DNA of 64,000 nucleotides from Martinezella lusitana (GTDB lineage Bacteria; Pseudomonadota; Alphaproteobacteria; Rhizobiales; Rhizobiaceae), in NCBI RefSeq assembly GCF_900094565.1, contig NZ_FMAF01000023.1, positions 30,817 to 94,816 of the forward strand. The letters are read 5' to 3'. The notes below the pieces were generated by a model. That model was not told where the DNA came from, did no database searches, and saw nothing but the letters and a program-made list of their open reading frames with translations. Below, piece after piece: positions 17,892 through 26,667 of the stretch. The translations under genes and the position numbers were made by a program. How positions within the stretch are numbered: position 1 is the first letter of the stretch; each line of letters begins with the position of its first letter.

Positions 17892-18544
17892 GTGAACCCC
17901 TCGGGCTGGACCCGACGCCGTGCTGTCGGCACGCGTGCTCCGATCCTGGTCGAAGCGAAGGCCAATGCCCGCTGGTCGCTGGACTTTGTGCATGACCAGT
18001 TTGCCTGCGGCAGACGCTTCCGCGTCCTCAACATTGTCGATGATGTGACGCGCGAATGCCTGGAGCGATCCCGGACACCTCGATCTCCGGTCGACGTGTC
18101 GCTCGAGAACTGACGACGCTGATCGAACGACGCGGCAAGCCAGGAATGGTCGTTTCCGACAACGGCACCGAACTCACTTGGAATGCCATCCTCACCTGGT
18201 CGAAAGATCACAAGGTCGAATGGCACTACATCGCGCCGGGAAAGCCGATGCAGAATGGCTGTGTCGAAAGTTTCAACGGGCGCATGCGCGACGAGCTGCT
18301 CAACGAAAGCCTGTTCTTCGGCCTCGATCATGCCCGCCGCGCCATTGCTGAATGGGCGGACGATTACAACCCTTTCCGGCCGCACTCATCGCTCGGATAC
18401 CAAACCCCGGCAGACTTTGCCGGGACCATCGCCGCAACCGGCTCCAACACTGCGCAAGATGAAAGCTTCGCGTTTCAGCCGGTTGCTCAAACCGCGCCAT
18501 TTGGCGTATTCAAAACCGCCGGGGCTCTAGTCGTCGTTGGATGA
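17892..18544 (+). pseudogene. IS3-family transposase (orfB) remnant, frameshifted
   Basis: The 5' part (17892 to about 18060) reads RRRAVGTRAPILVEAKANAR and WSLDFVHDQFACGRRFRVLN. The remainder continues in another frame from about 18060: ISGRRVARELTTLIERRGKP, VVSDNGTELT and ENGCVESFNGRMRDE-like residues (here QNGCVESFNGRMRDE). The catalytic D-D-E are split across the two frames. The N-terminal half of OrfB and all of OrfA are absent. This is an inactive relic of an IS407/IS3-type element. Flanks 17698-17891 and 18545-18737 hold no gene that I can see. Confidence 0.85.
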
Positions 18545-18737
18545 AACTTCAGTGGCAGGTCACTCGATCTCCCGGGCATCGGTTGCCTGTTCATCCGTAG
18601 AAACGCGTGCGTAGCCGATAAGCTGACCCTTCGCCTGTTTCATGCCGGTCTCATTTGGAGATCGCGCAGACACAATATGTCGATGAAATTGAAGGTCGGC
18701 GACATATTGCCTTCAGCGCCCATGGCGCCGCCCGCTA

Positions 18738-19139
18738 TCACTCGAGCCAGTTTTCGAGTTTGAGGCCGCTAATGCGCTGAAATTCGTGCATATTGTCAGT
18801 CACAAGTGTCAGGTCGAGTGCACAAGCATGTGCGGCGATCAGCAGATCGTTCAGGCCGATGGTCTGTCCTGCAGCTTCCAAGGCGGCGCGAATGTCGCCG
18901 TATTTGATATCGGCGGGGATATCCAGCGGCAGAATTGGGAGCGTTTCGAGTATGCTTTCGACCTTGGCCAATAGTTTGGCCGATCCTTTTTTTGCGCAGC
19001 CGTATCGCAACTCCGATGCGACGATGATGCTGGTACAAATCTCTTTGGGATCTACATCCTCGATGCGCCGTGCCACCGGTCCAAAGGGATTGCGTATGAT
19101 GTCGCTGATGATGTTCGTATCAAGCAAGTAGCCGCTCAA
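18738..19139 (-). CDS. vapC: VapC family PIN-domain toxin
   Basis: This 133-residue PIN ribonuclease has the acidic active site in the standard places: Asp7 in LLDTNI, a Glu in the SELRYG region, Asp in GLNDLLIAAHA and Asp in LVTDNMHEF. It cleaves RNA (tRNA or mRNA) when released from its partner. The start ATG overlaps the antitoxin stop (19136-19139), as in most vapBC operons. All key residues are present, so the module appears functional. Confidence 0.93.
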   Translation of the reverse strand: MSGYLLDTNIISDIIRNPFGPVARRIEDVDPKEICTSIIVASELRYGCAKKGSAKLLAKVESILETLPILPLDIPADIKYGDIRAALEAAGQTIGLNDLLIAAHACALDLTLVTDNMHEFQRISGLKLENWLE

Positions 19140-19408
19140 TAAATGTTCTCCGGCTTGGCAGGCACGTCCTCAATATCTGGGAACTGGTCTTCAGGCCCGA
19201 GTGGAGTGTCCTTCCTCCAATCGGCAATAAGCTCTACGATATTGGACGGCTTGGTTACGGGCTCAATGATCAGCTTATCCCCTTCGCGGTGGATCAACAC
19301 GCGATCTCCTGGCAACTCGAACTCCGCAGGGATGCGTACCGCCTGGCTACGGTTATTGCGGAACAGCTTCACTTCTTTCGGTCTTGATGACGGCAATGAT
19401 ACGGACAT
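19136..19408 (-). CDS. vapB: VapB-type antitoxin (AbrB/SpoVT fold)
   Basis: This 90-residue antitoxin has an N-terminal AbrB-like DNA-binding fold (KLFRNNRSQAVRIPAEFELP) and a C-terminal acidic, Pro-rich tail (FPDIEDVPAKPENIY) that would wrap the PIN toxin. The start at 19408 is fixed by AAGGAGG seven bases upstream; the longer frame to 19453 crosses the operator. It binds its own promoter with VapC. Confidence 0.92.
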   Translation of the reverse strand: MSVSLPSSRPKEVKLFRNNRSQAVRIPAEFELPGDRVLIHREGDKLIIEPVTKPSNIVELIADWRKDTPLGPEDQFPDIEDVPAKPENIY

Positions 19409-19423
19409 ATGACACCCTCCTTT

Positions 19424-19448
19424 GTATATGCCATAATGTATATGCCAT
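19424..19448 (-). promoter_or_regulatory. Direct repeat operator before vapB
   Basis: GTATATGCCAT occurs at 19424-19434 and again at 19438-19448, a 14-base period, just upstream of the vapB ribosome site. Tandem AT-rich repeats at this place are expected for autoregulation by the VapBC complex. Confidence 0.55.
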
Positions 19449-19773
19449 CCCATGCTGATTCAAGTCCGGCTGCTCATTGTTTGTCACAAGAAAATGCCGG
19501 TGTAGTTCTGCCTATCCCAGATGCTGCCGATTTCGACATGCTTTTCCGCCTGCGCTGTGGTTAATCGCTTCGCCCCAGCCACGCCGGCGGGTTGCCCGCG
19601 ACATCGAAGAGATTTTCCGTAGAGTAGCAGGGGCCTATTGGGGTCCGAACAACATTTGCAGAAAATCGTACGCTAAGATGGGTCGCCGCGTGAACGCGCA
19701 CTAAAAGCGCCGTGGAAGCAACCAATCAATGTTCGAAAGAGAGTTTTGCGCCGGAAACGGAGGTCAGTCGCAG
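19449..19773. other. Intergenic region, no gene seen
   Basis: This stretch lies between the vapB promoter and the end of the NUDIX gene. Neither strand offers a frame with family resemblance. A 75-codon plus-strand frame (19477-19704) shows no recognisable motif. Confidence 0.4.
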
Positions 19774-20217
19774 CTACCTGGCTAGCAGTGCCTTCAACCC
19801 TTTGGGATAGAGGCTTGGTGAGCCGGGACGATCAAGCTCTTCCAAGGCGTACCACCGTGCAACACCGGATGTTCCGTCACTTTCGTTGAAGGTGATTGTT
19901 TCGTGATGTCGATAATCATCAGAAACAAATTCGATCTCGAACACGAACATTATCTCGTGGCCGTTCTCGCCTTCAAAGACGAATAAATTCTCAATGACCA
20001 GTGGGTCCGACAGCACCTCTACTTCAACGCCGAGCTCTTCAAGGAACTCGCGCTTGAGAGCAATTTGCGAGCTTTCGCCGAACTCCACCGTTCCCCCGAG
20101 CGGACGAACGCCAGCGACGCGGCCCTCGCTATCGTAGACTTCGGCGGCCAGGAGGCGATTATCTCGCCAATGAAGGCCAATAGCCTTCACATTGATGTTC
20201 GAACGCAGAGTGCTCAT
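19774..20217 (-). CDS. NUDIX hydrolase
   Basis: This 147-residue NUDIX enzyme hydrolyses a nucleoside-diphosphate-linked substrate. The NUDIX box fits the Gx5Ex7REUxEExGU pattern exactly at residues 42-64 (GTVEFGESSQIALKREFLEE followed by LGV). The N-terminal KAIGLHWRDNRLLAAEVYDS is the usual first strand. It is a small single-domain member, so the substrate is open. It lies alone between IS and transposon relics. Confidence 0.9.
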   Translation of the reverse strand: MSTLRSNINVKAIGLHWRDNRLLAAEVYDSEGRVAGVRPLGGTVEFGESSQIALKREFLEELGVEVEVLSDPLVIENLFVFEGENGHEIMFVFEIEFVSDDYRHHETITFNESDGTSGVARWYALEELDRPGSPSLYPKGLKALLAR

Positions 20218-20315
20218 AGGCGACGGATAGTATAGCCAACCAACGAACGCAATGGGCCTAGGCGGGCCAATAGAGCGGTTGCGGCGCCATATTGTTTTCG
20301 AATAGACGAGGTCAA

Positions 20316-20567
20316 CTACTGCGCCGCGCGAAGAAGTCGGCCGGTAAGCCGCAACGGCCTGAAACCCCCAGCCACCTGCCGCTCGGCGTCCCAGGAATAG
20401 ATGCCGGTGAGATTAATATGCTCCCAACTGAGTGGGGATACGTGCTTCAGCTGCTCGTTAGCAATATTACGGCCCCGCTGGCGCAGGTGGGTCGTGGCCC
20501 GGCTGAGATAGACGGTGTTCCAATGCACGATGGCGCTGAAGCATGCATCGACTGGAGACGCCGACAA
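20316..20567 (-). pseudogene. Tn3-family transposase, C-terminal remnant
   Basis: The frame contains AIVHWNTVYLSRATTHLRQR, then HVSPLSWEHINLTGIYSWDA and a GGFRPLR end. This is the very conserved C-terminus of TnpA of Tn3-type transposons (family pattern: WNTVYLxRA, LSPLGWEHINLTGDY, KFRPLR). The other 900 or so residues are gone. The fragment stops against the end of the LysE gene. Confidence 0.85.
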
Positions 20568-20585
20568 AGCTTATGGAATGCTCCC

Positions 20586-21188
20586 CTACAGATTGCCCAA
20601 CAAAATCGGAACAGTCGATCCGACGAGAAGAAGTGCGACCGAAAGATTGAAGACACGTGCATAAGTTGGCCGGGTAAGCACATTACGGAGCAGGCGACCG
20701 GCAGCCGCCCAGACAGCAACGCTAGGGATGGCCACAAAAGCCAGCAAAGCCGCAGCGATTGAGATGTTCAGCAGATAGTCGCTGCTGGGAATATAAGTCG
20801 CAGCCGCGCTCACTGTGATTGCCCACGCCTTTGGATTAATCCACTGAAACGCGGCGGCGCCCAAAAAACCGATAGGCGAACTCTCCGCGTCTTCAACAAT
20901 TGGGCCGCTGCGCGCTATCTTCCATGCAAGCCAGATGAGATAAAGCGAACCGCCTATCCGCAAGATCTCGTGAGTGACCGGATAGGCCTCGAATAGCTTG
21001 CCTAGGCCGAAGCCAATCGCCAACATTTGCACGGCGACGCCAGCAGCAATGCCGCCTATGAGCGGAAACGATCTAGTCAAACCCACACGAACGCCGGAAG
21101 CCAGCGCCATTGCGTTGTTGGGTCCAGGCGCAAGTGTCATGAGAAAGGCGAAGACGAGGAATGGGGCGAGAACTACTGAATCAGTCAT
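20586..21188 (-). CDS. LysE family amino-acid exporter
   Basis: This 200-residue inner-membrane exporter of the LysE/RhtB superfamily begins MTDSVVLAPFLVFAFLMTLA followed by the hallmark PGPNNAMALASG. Six membrane segments are suggested, with the conserved FQWINPKAWAI motif in the middle. The start at 21188 gives the family's length; the longer frame to 21314 reads into an IS6 relic. It probably exports an amino acid or analogue. A Tn3 relic lies directly downstream and an IS6 relic upstream, so the gene may have arrived on, or been preserved between, mobile elements. Confidence 0.87.
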   Translation of the reverse strand: MTDSVVLAPFLVFAFLMTLAPGPNNAMALASGVRVGLTRSFPLIGGIAAGVAVQMLAIGFGLGKLFEAYPVTHEILRIGGSLYLIWLAWKIARSGPIVEDAESSPIGFLGAAAFQWINPKAWAITVSAAATYIPSSDYLLNISIAAALLAFVAIPSVAVWAAAGRLLRNVLTRPTYARVFNLSVALLLVGSTVPILLGNL

Positions 21189-21239
21189 ACGCGCAATGTT
21201 AAGAACGTTTTCACAGAATGTTGGTGCAAATTTCATCGA

Positions 21240-21390
21240 TGGAGCCGGAAAGATTGCAACAAAAACCTGTATAGCCAGCAGTCGTTTTGCTGCCTGGTGT
21301 CGTGAGGCTTCCATACGATTTCGTCGAGAACGTACCCGTCCTGGTCAACGGCACGACATAGCCAATGCTTCGGGCAATCGATAGAGATTA
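21240..21390 (-). pseudogene. IS6-family transposase fragment
   Basis: Minus-strand reading gives HWLCRAVDQDGYVLDEIVWK in one frame and EASRHQAAKRLLAIQVFV in the next. These correspond to consecutive pieces of an IS6 transposase (HWLWRAVDxDGxVLDxLVQ and RRNTKAAKRLL). Only about 45 codons survive, with at least one frameshift. It is different in sequence from the IS6 copies at 8950 and 30124. Confidence 0.7.
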
Positions 21391-21399
21391 AGACCTCGT

Positions 21400-21606
21400 C
21401 TAGATGCCGTCCACGTAGTTGTTTGGCAGGCCGGCCCGAACTTGCGGCCCCATTGCCGTATCTCCGCAGTAGCCGACGTCCGGCATCACGATATCGACAC
21501 CACCGGTATCAAGAAGATTTCTAAATCCGCTGCAAGTGTAGCTTCGCTCGCCAGGGGCGATCGGAATGGCCAACGGCCGGCGAGGTTCTTGAGCCCCTGC
21601 TGTCAA
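21400..21606 (-). pseudogene. Mandelate racemase / enolase superfamily fragment
   Basis: This 68-codon fragment reads PLAIPIAPGERSYTCSGFRN and LLDTGGVDIVMPDVGYCGD. It matches the barrel region of enolase-superfamily sugar-acid dehydratases (pattern: PLAxGE..xxxxxFRxLLxxGAVDIVxPDVxxxGG). The start, the metal-binding Asp/Glu set and the C-terminus are missing. It is a relic next to the IS6 fragment. Confidence 0.7.
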
Positions 21607-21735
21607 AACTAGCTCAGTTCCGCGTGGTATCAGGATACAGGTGGTACATGCTGTATTGAATTTAGAGTGAGTCGTCCGATTGACAGCCCGCCATGTCTTC
21701 GCTGCGACCTCGCAGACCCAGATCGCGATAGGATC

Positions 21736-22356
21736 TCAACCCATTGAGTTCAGCACCATATCGGCAGCCAGTTCAGCTTTTGACAAATCTTGGCTGCAGG
21801 CCGATTGCTCGTCACCGAGCAATATGCGGAGAACATCGGTACCCAGAAGACAGTCCACGTACCGGCGAGATAGAATATCGACATCTTCGGAGAGATCAGG
21901 AAATCCGATCTTTAGAACTTGCGACGCCAGTTCTTCGAAGTGTTCTATGAACGCCCTATAGGCGAGCGGTAACAGAGCCGGAAAAGAGTCAGCCTCAGCG
22001 ATAATAAGACGCATGAGCGCAATGCTGTCAGGATGCAGAATCTTGAAACGCATCTCGATCCCACTGGTGATCAGCATCTCCCGGACCGGCAAGTTCACAA
22101 GATTTTCATAGTATTGCCGCTCATTTTCATCGCGGGCGCGGCAAGCGTCAGTGACCGTTGCCGCAAAGAGGTCCTCCTTGCTTTCTGCAAACCTGTACAG
22201 CGTCATGAGCGAAATACCGGCCGCCTCAGCGACTGTTTCCATCGTGGTGCCGGCATAACCGGTTCTGATGAAACAGCGCCTGGCCGCATCGATGATCTCG
22301 CTCCTTCGCCGCGCCATTGCCCTGGCCTTGGGGTGACTTTCCGGCCACTCTCGCAT
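21736..22356 (-). CDS. TetR family transcriptional regulator
   Basis: This 206-residue TetR-type repressor has the N-terminal helix-turn-helix (EIIDAARRCFIRTGYAGTTM, then VAEAAGISLMTLYRFAESKE) and an all-helical ligand-binding domain. An 18-bp perfect palindrome at 22372-22389, 15 bases before its start, lies between it and the divergent DoxX gene, so it very likely represses both. The ligand is unknown; a link to the DoxX protein suggests a quinone, thiol or oxidative signal. Confidence 0.88.
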   Translation of the reverse strand: MREWPESHPKARAMARRRSEIIDAARRCFIRTGYAGTTMETVAEAAGISLMTLYRFAESKEDLFAATVTDACRARDENERQYYENLVNLPVREMLITSGIEMRFKILHPDSIALMRLIIAEADSFPALLPLAYRAFIEHFEELASQVLKIGFPDLSEDVDILSRRYVDCLLGTDVLRILLGDEQSACSQDLSKAELAADMVLNSMG

Positions 22357-22371
22357 GCTGTTGACTCCATA

Positions 22372-22389
22372 TGATAGTCTAGACTATCA
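22372..22389. promoter_or_regulatory. Perfect 18-bp palindrome, likely TetR operator
   Basis: TGATAGTCTAGACTATCA is its own reverse complement. It lies in the tetR/doxX divergent promoter region. Its length and position fit a TetR-family operator read by the neighbouring regulator. Confidence 0.75.
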
Positions 22390-22444
22390 AATACCGCGTG
22401 GTGTTCGATCACTGCGCGGTTTAACATATCGTCTTGGAGCCAGC

Positions 22445-22846
22445 ATGAGCAAAACGAGCACTTTCACTTGGACCGGGCAAATACTGCTTGCCGCGTTTTT
22501 CGGCTACGCCGGCTGGACGAAGTTGACGCAGACTCCGGAGACGATGGCGGCGATGGGCTGGAATTGGACCCTGGAAGTTCCAACCTGGCTGATTACAATG
22601 ATCGGCTCGACGGAGATCTTGGGTGCCATAGGCCTTATTTTACCTGCCGCACTCGGGATCCTTCCTTGGCTGACGACCGCTGCAGCGGCGGGATTGGTCC
22701 TGCTACAATTTACAGCGATCGCCTTTCATGTCTCTCGACAAGAGTTTTCGGTTCTGTGGCTCAATGCGATTGTCATCGCGATCGCTGCTTTGGTATTCGC
22801 GGCACGCTTACGAACAAGAGGTCCTCTTTTTAGATGCCCTGCATAA
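22445..22846 (+). CDS. DoxX family membrane protein
   Basis: This 133-residue protein has four predicted membrane segments: ILLAAFFGYAGWTKL near 12-26, then three more separated by short loops (ILGAIGLILPAAL, LTTAAAAGLVLLQFTAIAFH, AIVIAIAALVFAARL). GYAGWTKL is the DoxX-type first-helix motif. The start at 22445 has GGAG upstream; the longer frame crosses the operator. DoxX-like proteins sit in the inner membrane and are tied to thiosulfate:quinone or thiol redox stress, but function here is open. Confidence 0.85.
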   Translation: MSKTSTFTWTGQILLAAFFGYAGWTKLTQTPETMAAMGWNWTLEVPTWLITMIGSTEILGAIGLILPAALGILPWLTTAAAAGLVLLQFTAIAFHVSRQEFSVLWLNAIVIAIAALVFAARLRTRGPLFRCPA

Positions 22847-23001
22847 GCAAGTTCCTTGATTGGTCGACAAGCTGCCGCCGCATGACAGTTCTCGGAGATT
22901 TCCTGGCGACCGCCGTCATATAATCATCAACGGGAGCGGGCTAGATTCTGTGCCTCCCGTTGTCTTCGCTTACGGCACTGCCGCGAAGACCGTTGCCTGA
23001 G

Positions 23002-23904
23002 CTAGAACGCGTCGATCAACATTTTAAGAAACGCACGAACAGCCGGGTTGGTGCGTCGGCTTTGGGGCCAAACCGCAGTGACATTGTGTCTCTCGACGGC
23101 AAATTCTGAAGGGATCGGCGTCAACTGCGCGCGCTTGACCCAGGCGGTCGCGGCAAAACTTGTGGCCATTCCAATCCCCGCGCCGGCCGCGACTGCGGTC
23201 ATGACGCCTTCGCTTGCATCGACAACGATACCCGAAGATGGAACGATTTCGACCTCACGTTCCCCGATCCGGAACGGCCATCGAAAAAGCTGGCCCGTGC
23301 TTTTGTACCGCAAATTGACCGTCTCATGCTCCACCAAATCGTCGGGATGCCCCGGCGTGCCATGTTCAGCCAAATATTCAGGCGATGCGTAGCAGCACAG
23401 CCGATGCGGCGACAGACGCCGCGATAGGAGACGCGAGTCGTCGAGTTCGCCGATGCGGATAGAAAGATCAATCCCCTCAGCGATAAGGTCGATCATGTGA
23501 TCACTGAGACGCAAGTCAATCGTAACGCTTGGATACCGCTTCCTGAATTCCGCAAGGGCTGGAGCGATGACATGCAGGCCGATTGGAAGCGACGCCGCAA
23601 TTTTCAAGTTGCCAGAGGGCGCCGCGCGGGCTGCCTTTGCCAATTGCTCGATTTCTTCTGCGTCGCGCAAAAGGCGAAGTGCCCGCTCATGCAGTTCTCG
23701 CCCCTCGGCGGTCAGCGTCAGCGAGCGTGTCGTGCGGGTGAAAAGCGAGACCCCGAGACGTTGTTCAAGCCGCTGAACGCTCTTGCTGACGGCCGAGGGG
23801 GAAATGGATAGCGATCGCGCCGCGGCCGTGTAGCTGCCTAAAGACCCCGCTTTCGCGAAGGCGATAAGACCTGTCAATCTGTCCAAGCCAATTTGTTCCG
23901 TCAT
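23002..23904 (-). CDS. LysR family transcriptional regulator
   Basis: This 300-residue regulator runs from the ATG at 23904 (MTEQIGLDRLTGLIAFAKAG). The helix-turn-helix is YTAAARSLSISPSAVSKSVQ near 24-43 and the effector domain starts near 92. The earlier in-frame start at 24000 would run through the LysR box and the promoter of the divergent dehydrogenase gene, so it was rejected. It likely controls that gene and the ABM monooxygenase after it. Confidence 0.88.
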   Translation of the reverse strand: MTEQIGLDRLTGLIAFAKAGSLGSYTAAARSLSISPSAVSKSVQRLEQRLGVSLFTRTTRSLTLTAEGRELHERALRLLRDAEEIEQLAKAARAAPSGNLKIAASLPIGLHVIAPALAEFRKRYPSVTIDLRLSDHMIDLIAEGIDLSIRIGELDDSRLLSRRLSPHRLCCYASPEYLAEHGTPGHPDDLVEHETVNLRYKSTGQLFRWPFRIGEREVEIVPSSGIVVDASEGVMTAVAAGAGIGMATSFAATAWVKRAQLTPIPSEFAVERHNVTAVWPQSRRTNPAVRAFLKMLIDAF

Positions 23905-23932
23905 GGAACTACTAAAGCGAATTGAAGCGCGA

Positions 23933-23949
23933 TTATCAATGTCAGATAA
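23933..23949. promoter_or_regulatory. LysR-type box between lysR and alcohol dehydrogenase genes
   Basis: TTATC-AATGTCA-GATAA is a perfect 5-bp inverted repeat with a 7-base spacer, including T-N11-A. It lies in the 94-base divergent intergenic region and is the expected LysR recognition site. Confidence 0.65.
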
Positions 23950-23998
23950 ATTTATTATTTCTTTGCGGAAGACGCAATTTAAGAGAGACGAGGGCACC

Positions 23999-25015
23999 AT
24001 GACTGAGATGATGAAGGCGGTCCGACTGCACGAGTTCGGTGGCCCAAGTGTTTTACGCTACGAGAACGCTCCTCGACCCGCACTAGCGAGTGGCGAAGTG
24101 CTGGTCCGTGTCCATGCGGCTAGCCTCAATCCACCGGACCTTTATTTGCGTGACGGCTATCGGGCTTTACCTCCCGAATGGCGACCCAATGCAACCTTTC
24201 CGCTGATCCTTGGCACCGACGTGTCTGGGGTAGTCGCGGCAACGGGCGAACAGGTTACGCAATTCAGTGTTGGCGATGAGGTCTATGCCATGGTCCGCTT
24301 CCCCGACGACCTGATGAAAGGGAGTGGTGCTTACGCCGAATACGTCAGCGTACCCGCATCGGAACTCGCAAAGAAGCCACCGAAAATCGATCATCTCCAA
24401 GCATCCGGCGCGCCGATGTCGGCTCTTACGGTCTGGCAGTTTCTTGTCGAGCTGGGCCATGACGCGCCCAACCCCTTCCAGTCATTTCCTCATGCGCCAA
24501 TTCCACTTGAGGGCAAACGTGTCCTGATCAATGGCGCGGGAGGGGGCGTCGGCCACCTGGCGGTTCAGGTTGCAAAATGGAAGCGTGCTAGTGTTACCGC
24601 GGTCGCCTCCGGCAAGCATGAGGTACTTCTGCGCGAACTCGGCGCATGCCAGTTCATCAACTACACCAAGACTTCCATCGAAGAAGTCGCACAGGATTTC
24701 GATCTGGTGATGGATGCCGTGGGAGGCGCGAACATGGAGCGTTTCCTAAGCGTGATCAAGCCGGCAGGAGTTCTCCTCTTCGTCAACCCGCTGGGTTTCT
24801 CCGGTCAGGAGGAGGCTGCAAGGCGTGGAATTACGGTCTCATCCACACAGGTTCGCTCAAACGGCGCGCAGCTGGGTGAGATCGGTCGATTGCTCGACGA
24901 CGGCACAATCCGAGTCGTCATCGACAGCATGTTTTCGTTGGCGGAAGCATCTGCTGCCCATCAGCGCGCTTCGCAAGGGAGCATTCAAGGCAAGATCGTA
25001 CTCAAGGCGGTTTGA
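23999..25015 (+). CDS. Zinc-independent alcohol dehydrogenase / quinone oxidoreductase
   Basis: This 338-residue medium-chain dehydrogenase starts MTEMMKAVRLHEFGGPSVLR, typical of NADPH:quinone reductases. The cofactor site is INGAGGGVGHLAVQVAKW. The zinc-ligand Cys/His of classical alcohol dehydrogenases are absent in the N-terminal part (AASLNPPDLYLRDG). The start at 23999 has GAGG upstream. It precedes the ABM monooxygenase gene by 61 bases on the same strand. Together with the divergent LysR they form a quinone or electrophile detoxification unit, as an inference. Confidence 0.87.
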   Translation: MTEMMKAVRLHEFGGPSVLRYENAPRPALASGEVLVRVHAASLNPPDLYLRDGYRALPPEWRPNATFPLILGTDVSGVVAATGEQVTQFSVGDEVYAMVRFPDDLMKGSGAYAEYVSVPASELAKKPPKIDHLQASGAPMSALTVWQFLVELGHDAPNPFQSFPHAPIPLEGKRVLINGAGGGVGHLAVQVAKWKRASVTAVASGKHEVLLRELGACQFINYTKTSIEEVAQDFDLVMDAVGGANMERFLSVIKPAGVLLFVNPLGFSGQEEAARRGITVSSTQVRSNGAQLGEIGRLLDDGTIRVVIDSMFSLAEASAAHQRASQGSIQGKIVLKAV

Positions 25016-25076
25016 TGGCACCAGGCCACACGAGCGCAGTTACCCCACCGAAGGCTCAACAGGTAAGGCAAGCATC

Positions 25077-25376
25077 ATGCTGATAATAACAGGATATATG
25101 CACATCGATCCTACTGAGGTTCCGCAATTTCTTGCGGAACTGAAGGATCTTGCGATCGTGACAAGACAGCGGCCTGGAAACATCTCCTATGATGCCGCAA
25201 TTGATGATCCCGCGGCGGGTAGGCTGCTGATCGCGGAACGCTGGACCGGTCAGGAGGCGCTGAGCGCGCATCTTGCTGCTGAGGAGACCAAAGCTTTCGT
25301 CGCGCGATGGCAGGGAAGCTTGCGGGGTGATGTGAGGAAGTTTGATGCTTCGAACGAACGGGGTTTGCTGGAATGA
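25077..25376 (+). CDS. ABM-domain putative quinol monooxygenase
   Basis: This is a 99-residue single-domain protein of the antibiotic-biosynthesis-monooxygenase (YgiN-like) family: a beta-alpha ferredoxin-like fold beginning MLIITGYMHIDPTEVPQFLA, with RPGNISYDAAIDDPAAGRLL, ERWTGQEALSAHLAAEETKA and a C-terminal helix. YgiN-type enzymes oxidise quinols cofactor-free. It lies directly after the quinone-reductase-like gene, which is the same pairing seen for quinone redox cycles. The start was chosen at the ATG that gives the family length. Confidence 0.82.
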   Translation: MLIITGYMHIDPTEVPQFLAELKDLAIVTRQRPGNISYDAAIDDPAAGRLLIAERWTGQEALSAHLAAEETKAFVARWQGSLRGDVRKFDASNERGLLE

Positions 25377-25458
25377 AGAATTGTCTCGGTCGCCTTGCCG
25401 GGCATGTTCAAAAGGGTATTAGACGTTGATCATGGTTGCTCATCCGCGCCTAAGTCCA

Positions 25459-26208
25459 TCAACTCTTCACTGAGATCTTGTCGCGATGGGGGAGGTACAC
25501 TCCGCGGCCCTGGAGTTCATTTCGAAGGGCCTCTGGTGAAAGCGCGATCAAATTTGGCTGTTGGCGAAGCCACGCCGCGTTCAATTTTACGAGGCTTTCT
25601 CGGTCGTTAACAGCAAAGAATTGACGATCAATCAAACTCAGTTTCCTAAGTACTGGGTCTTTGGAACTGGGTTGGGGTGTATTAATGAACTGTCGTAGCT
25701 CCTTTGGATCGATGGCGGCGACAATGGCCGCCCCGTCGTCGAATAGCTCTAGATGTCGGAACGCCTTGATGTCGACAAGCCCCTTTCTTACCATTGCTAC
25801 CGTTTGGCTGTCCCACTCAGATTCTCCCACAAACTGTGCAAAGCCCCCGTCCACCATTTCGCCATAAAAGAAATCGACGTAACGGCTCTCCAATGCAGCT
25901 CGATTAATCTCGTTTTCTGGGACTTTCGAATCTCGGAGACTATCCACAACAGAGAAATTGGATTCCACGATCCCCTGATCGTCGCCACTTGCGAGCGCCT
26001 CCGCAGAAACGATCGGTGAGGCTCTGAATGCGGTCGTTTGATCCGGAATATGTGAGGCAGATGCAGGCGACGCCGCCTCCTTCTGGGCTCGCAATATTGC
26101 AGCGGTCTCGACTTCGTAAAGTTGAGAATGTCCTACATCGTAAATCCAGAGAACGCCGCTGAACACCAGAACTGGACAGATTATCGTACTCGGACGTAAA
26201 GGGACCAT
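25459..26208 (-). CDS. DUF4375 (DMP19-like) domain protein with N-terminal anchor
   Basis: This 249-residue protein has an N-terminal hydrophobic segment (TIICPVLVFSGVLWIYDVG, residues 7-25) that may be a membrane anchor or signal. About 70 low-complexity residues follow, then a DUF4375-like domain. The domain shows YVDFFYGEMVDGGFAQFVGE near 110-129, resembling the family pattern yvdfyngqvnnGGfdQff. Function is unknown for the family in bacteria. It has no operon partner; neighbours are the plus-strand ABM gene and an intergenic gap. Confidence 0.6.
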   Translation of the reverse strand: MVPLRPSTIICPVLVFSGVLWIYDVGHSQLYEVETAAILRAQKEAASPASASHIPDQTTAFRASPIVSAEALASGDDQGIVESNFSVVDSLRDSKVPENEINRAALESRYVDFFYGEMVDGGFAQFVGESEWDSQTVAMVRKGLVDIKAFRHLELFDDGAAIVAAIDPKELRQFINTPQPSSKDPVLRKLSLIDRQFFAVNDRESLVKLNAAWLRQQPNLIALSPEALRNELQGRGVYLPHRDKISVKS

Positions 26209-26667
26209 GCTCCACCATTGCGTATCTCGTTTCGGTCAGCCTTGGATAATCGCTCATGCCGATTAATGAGCGATCAACGGACTCTCTCGCTCTGTCTTTC
26301 GGGAAGCGATGTTTCGCTGCAGATGAGCGCGACCCTGAGCAGGTGAAATAGGCCCAGGGATCGGTGACCGTCTAGGTCGATTCTTGTCACGAGCCGGCGC
26401 AAAACGTCCTGTGCATTCGATCGTGACCGCTGTACGCGCTCAAGTCGAGAGCTGTTTGTGACGTCCGGCGATAGAGGGTTTCACGGCCCCTGCCACTCAT
26501 TTTGCCCCACGTACGGAATCCGCAAGCGAATAATCAGCTCGCCGAGCGAGCGCTTATACACAGATCTTCAAAAAACTACTCGCGTGCGGCTCTGATCAAG
26601 AGAGCCTTCCTCCGGTCAAAAGGTATAAGCAACAAAGGTGAGCTCTATAAGGTGTTCCGACGCAAGA
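26209..26667. other. Intergenic region, no gene seen
   Basis: This 459-base gap lies between the NAD synthetase gene end and the start of the DUF4375 gene, both minus strand. No open frame with family resemblance was found. The 26490-26520 segment (CATTTTGCCCCAC) resembles IS-flank sequence near 28860, but this is weak. Confidence 0.4.
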
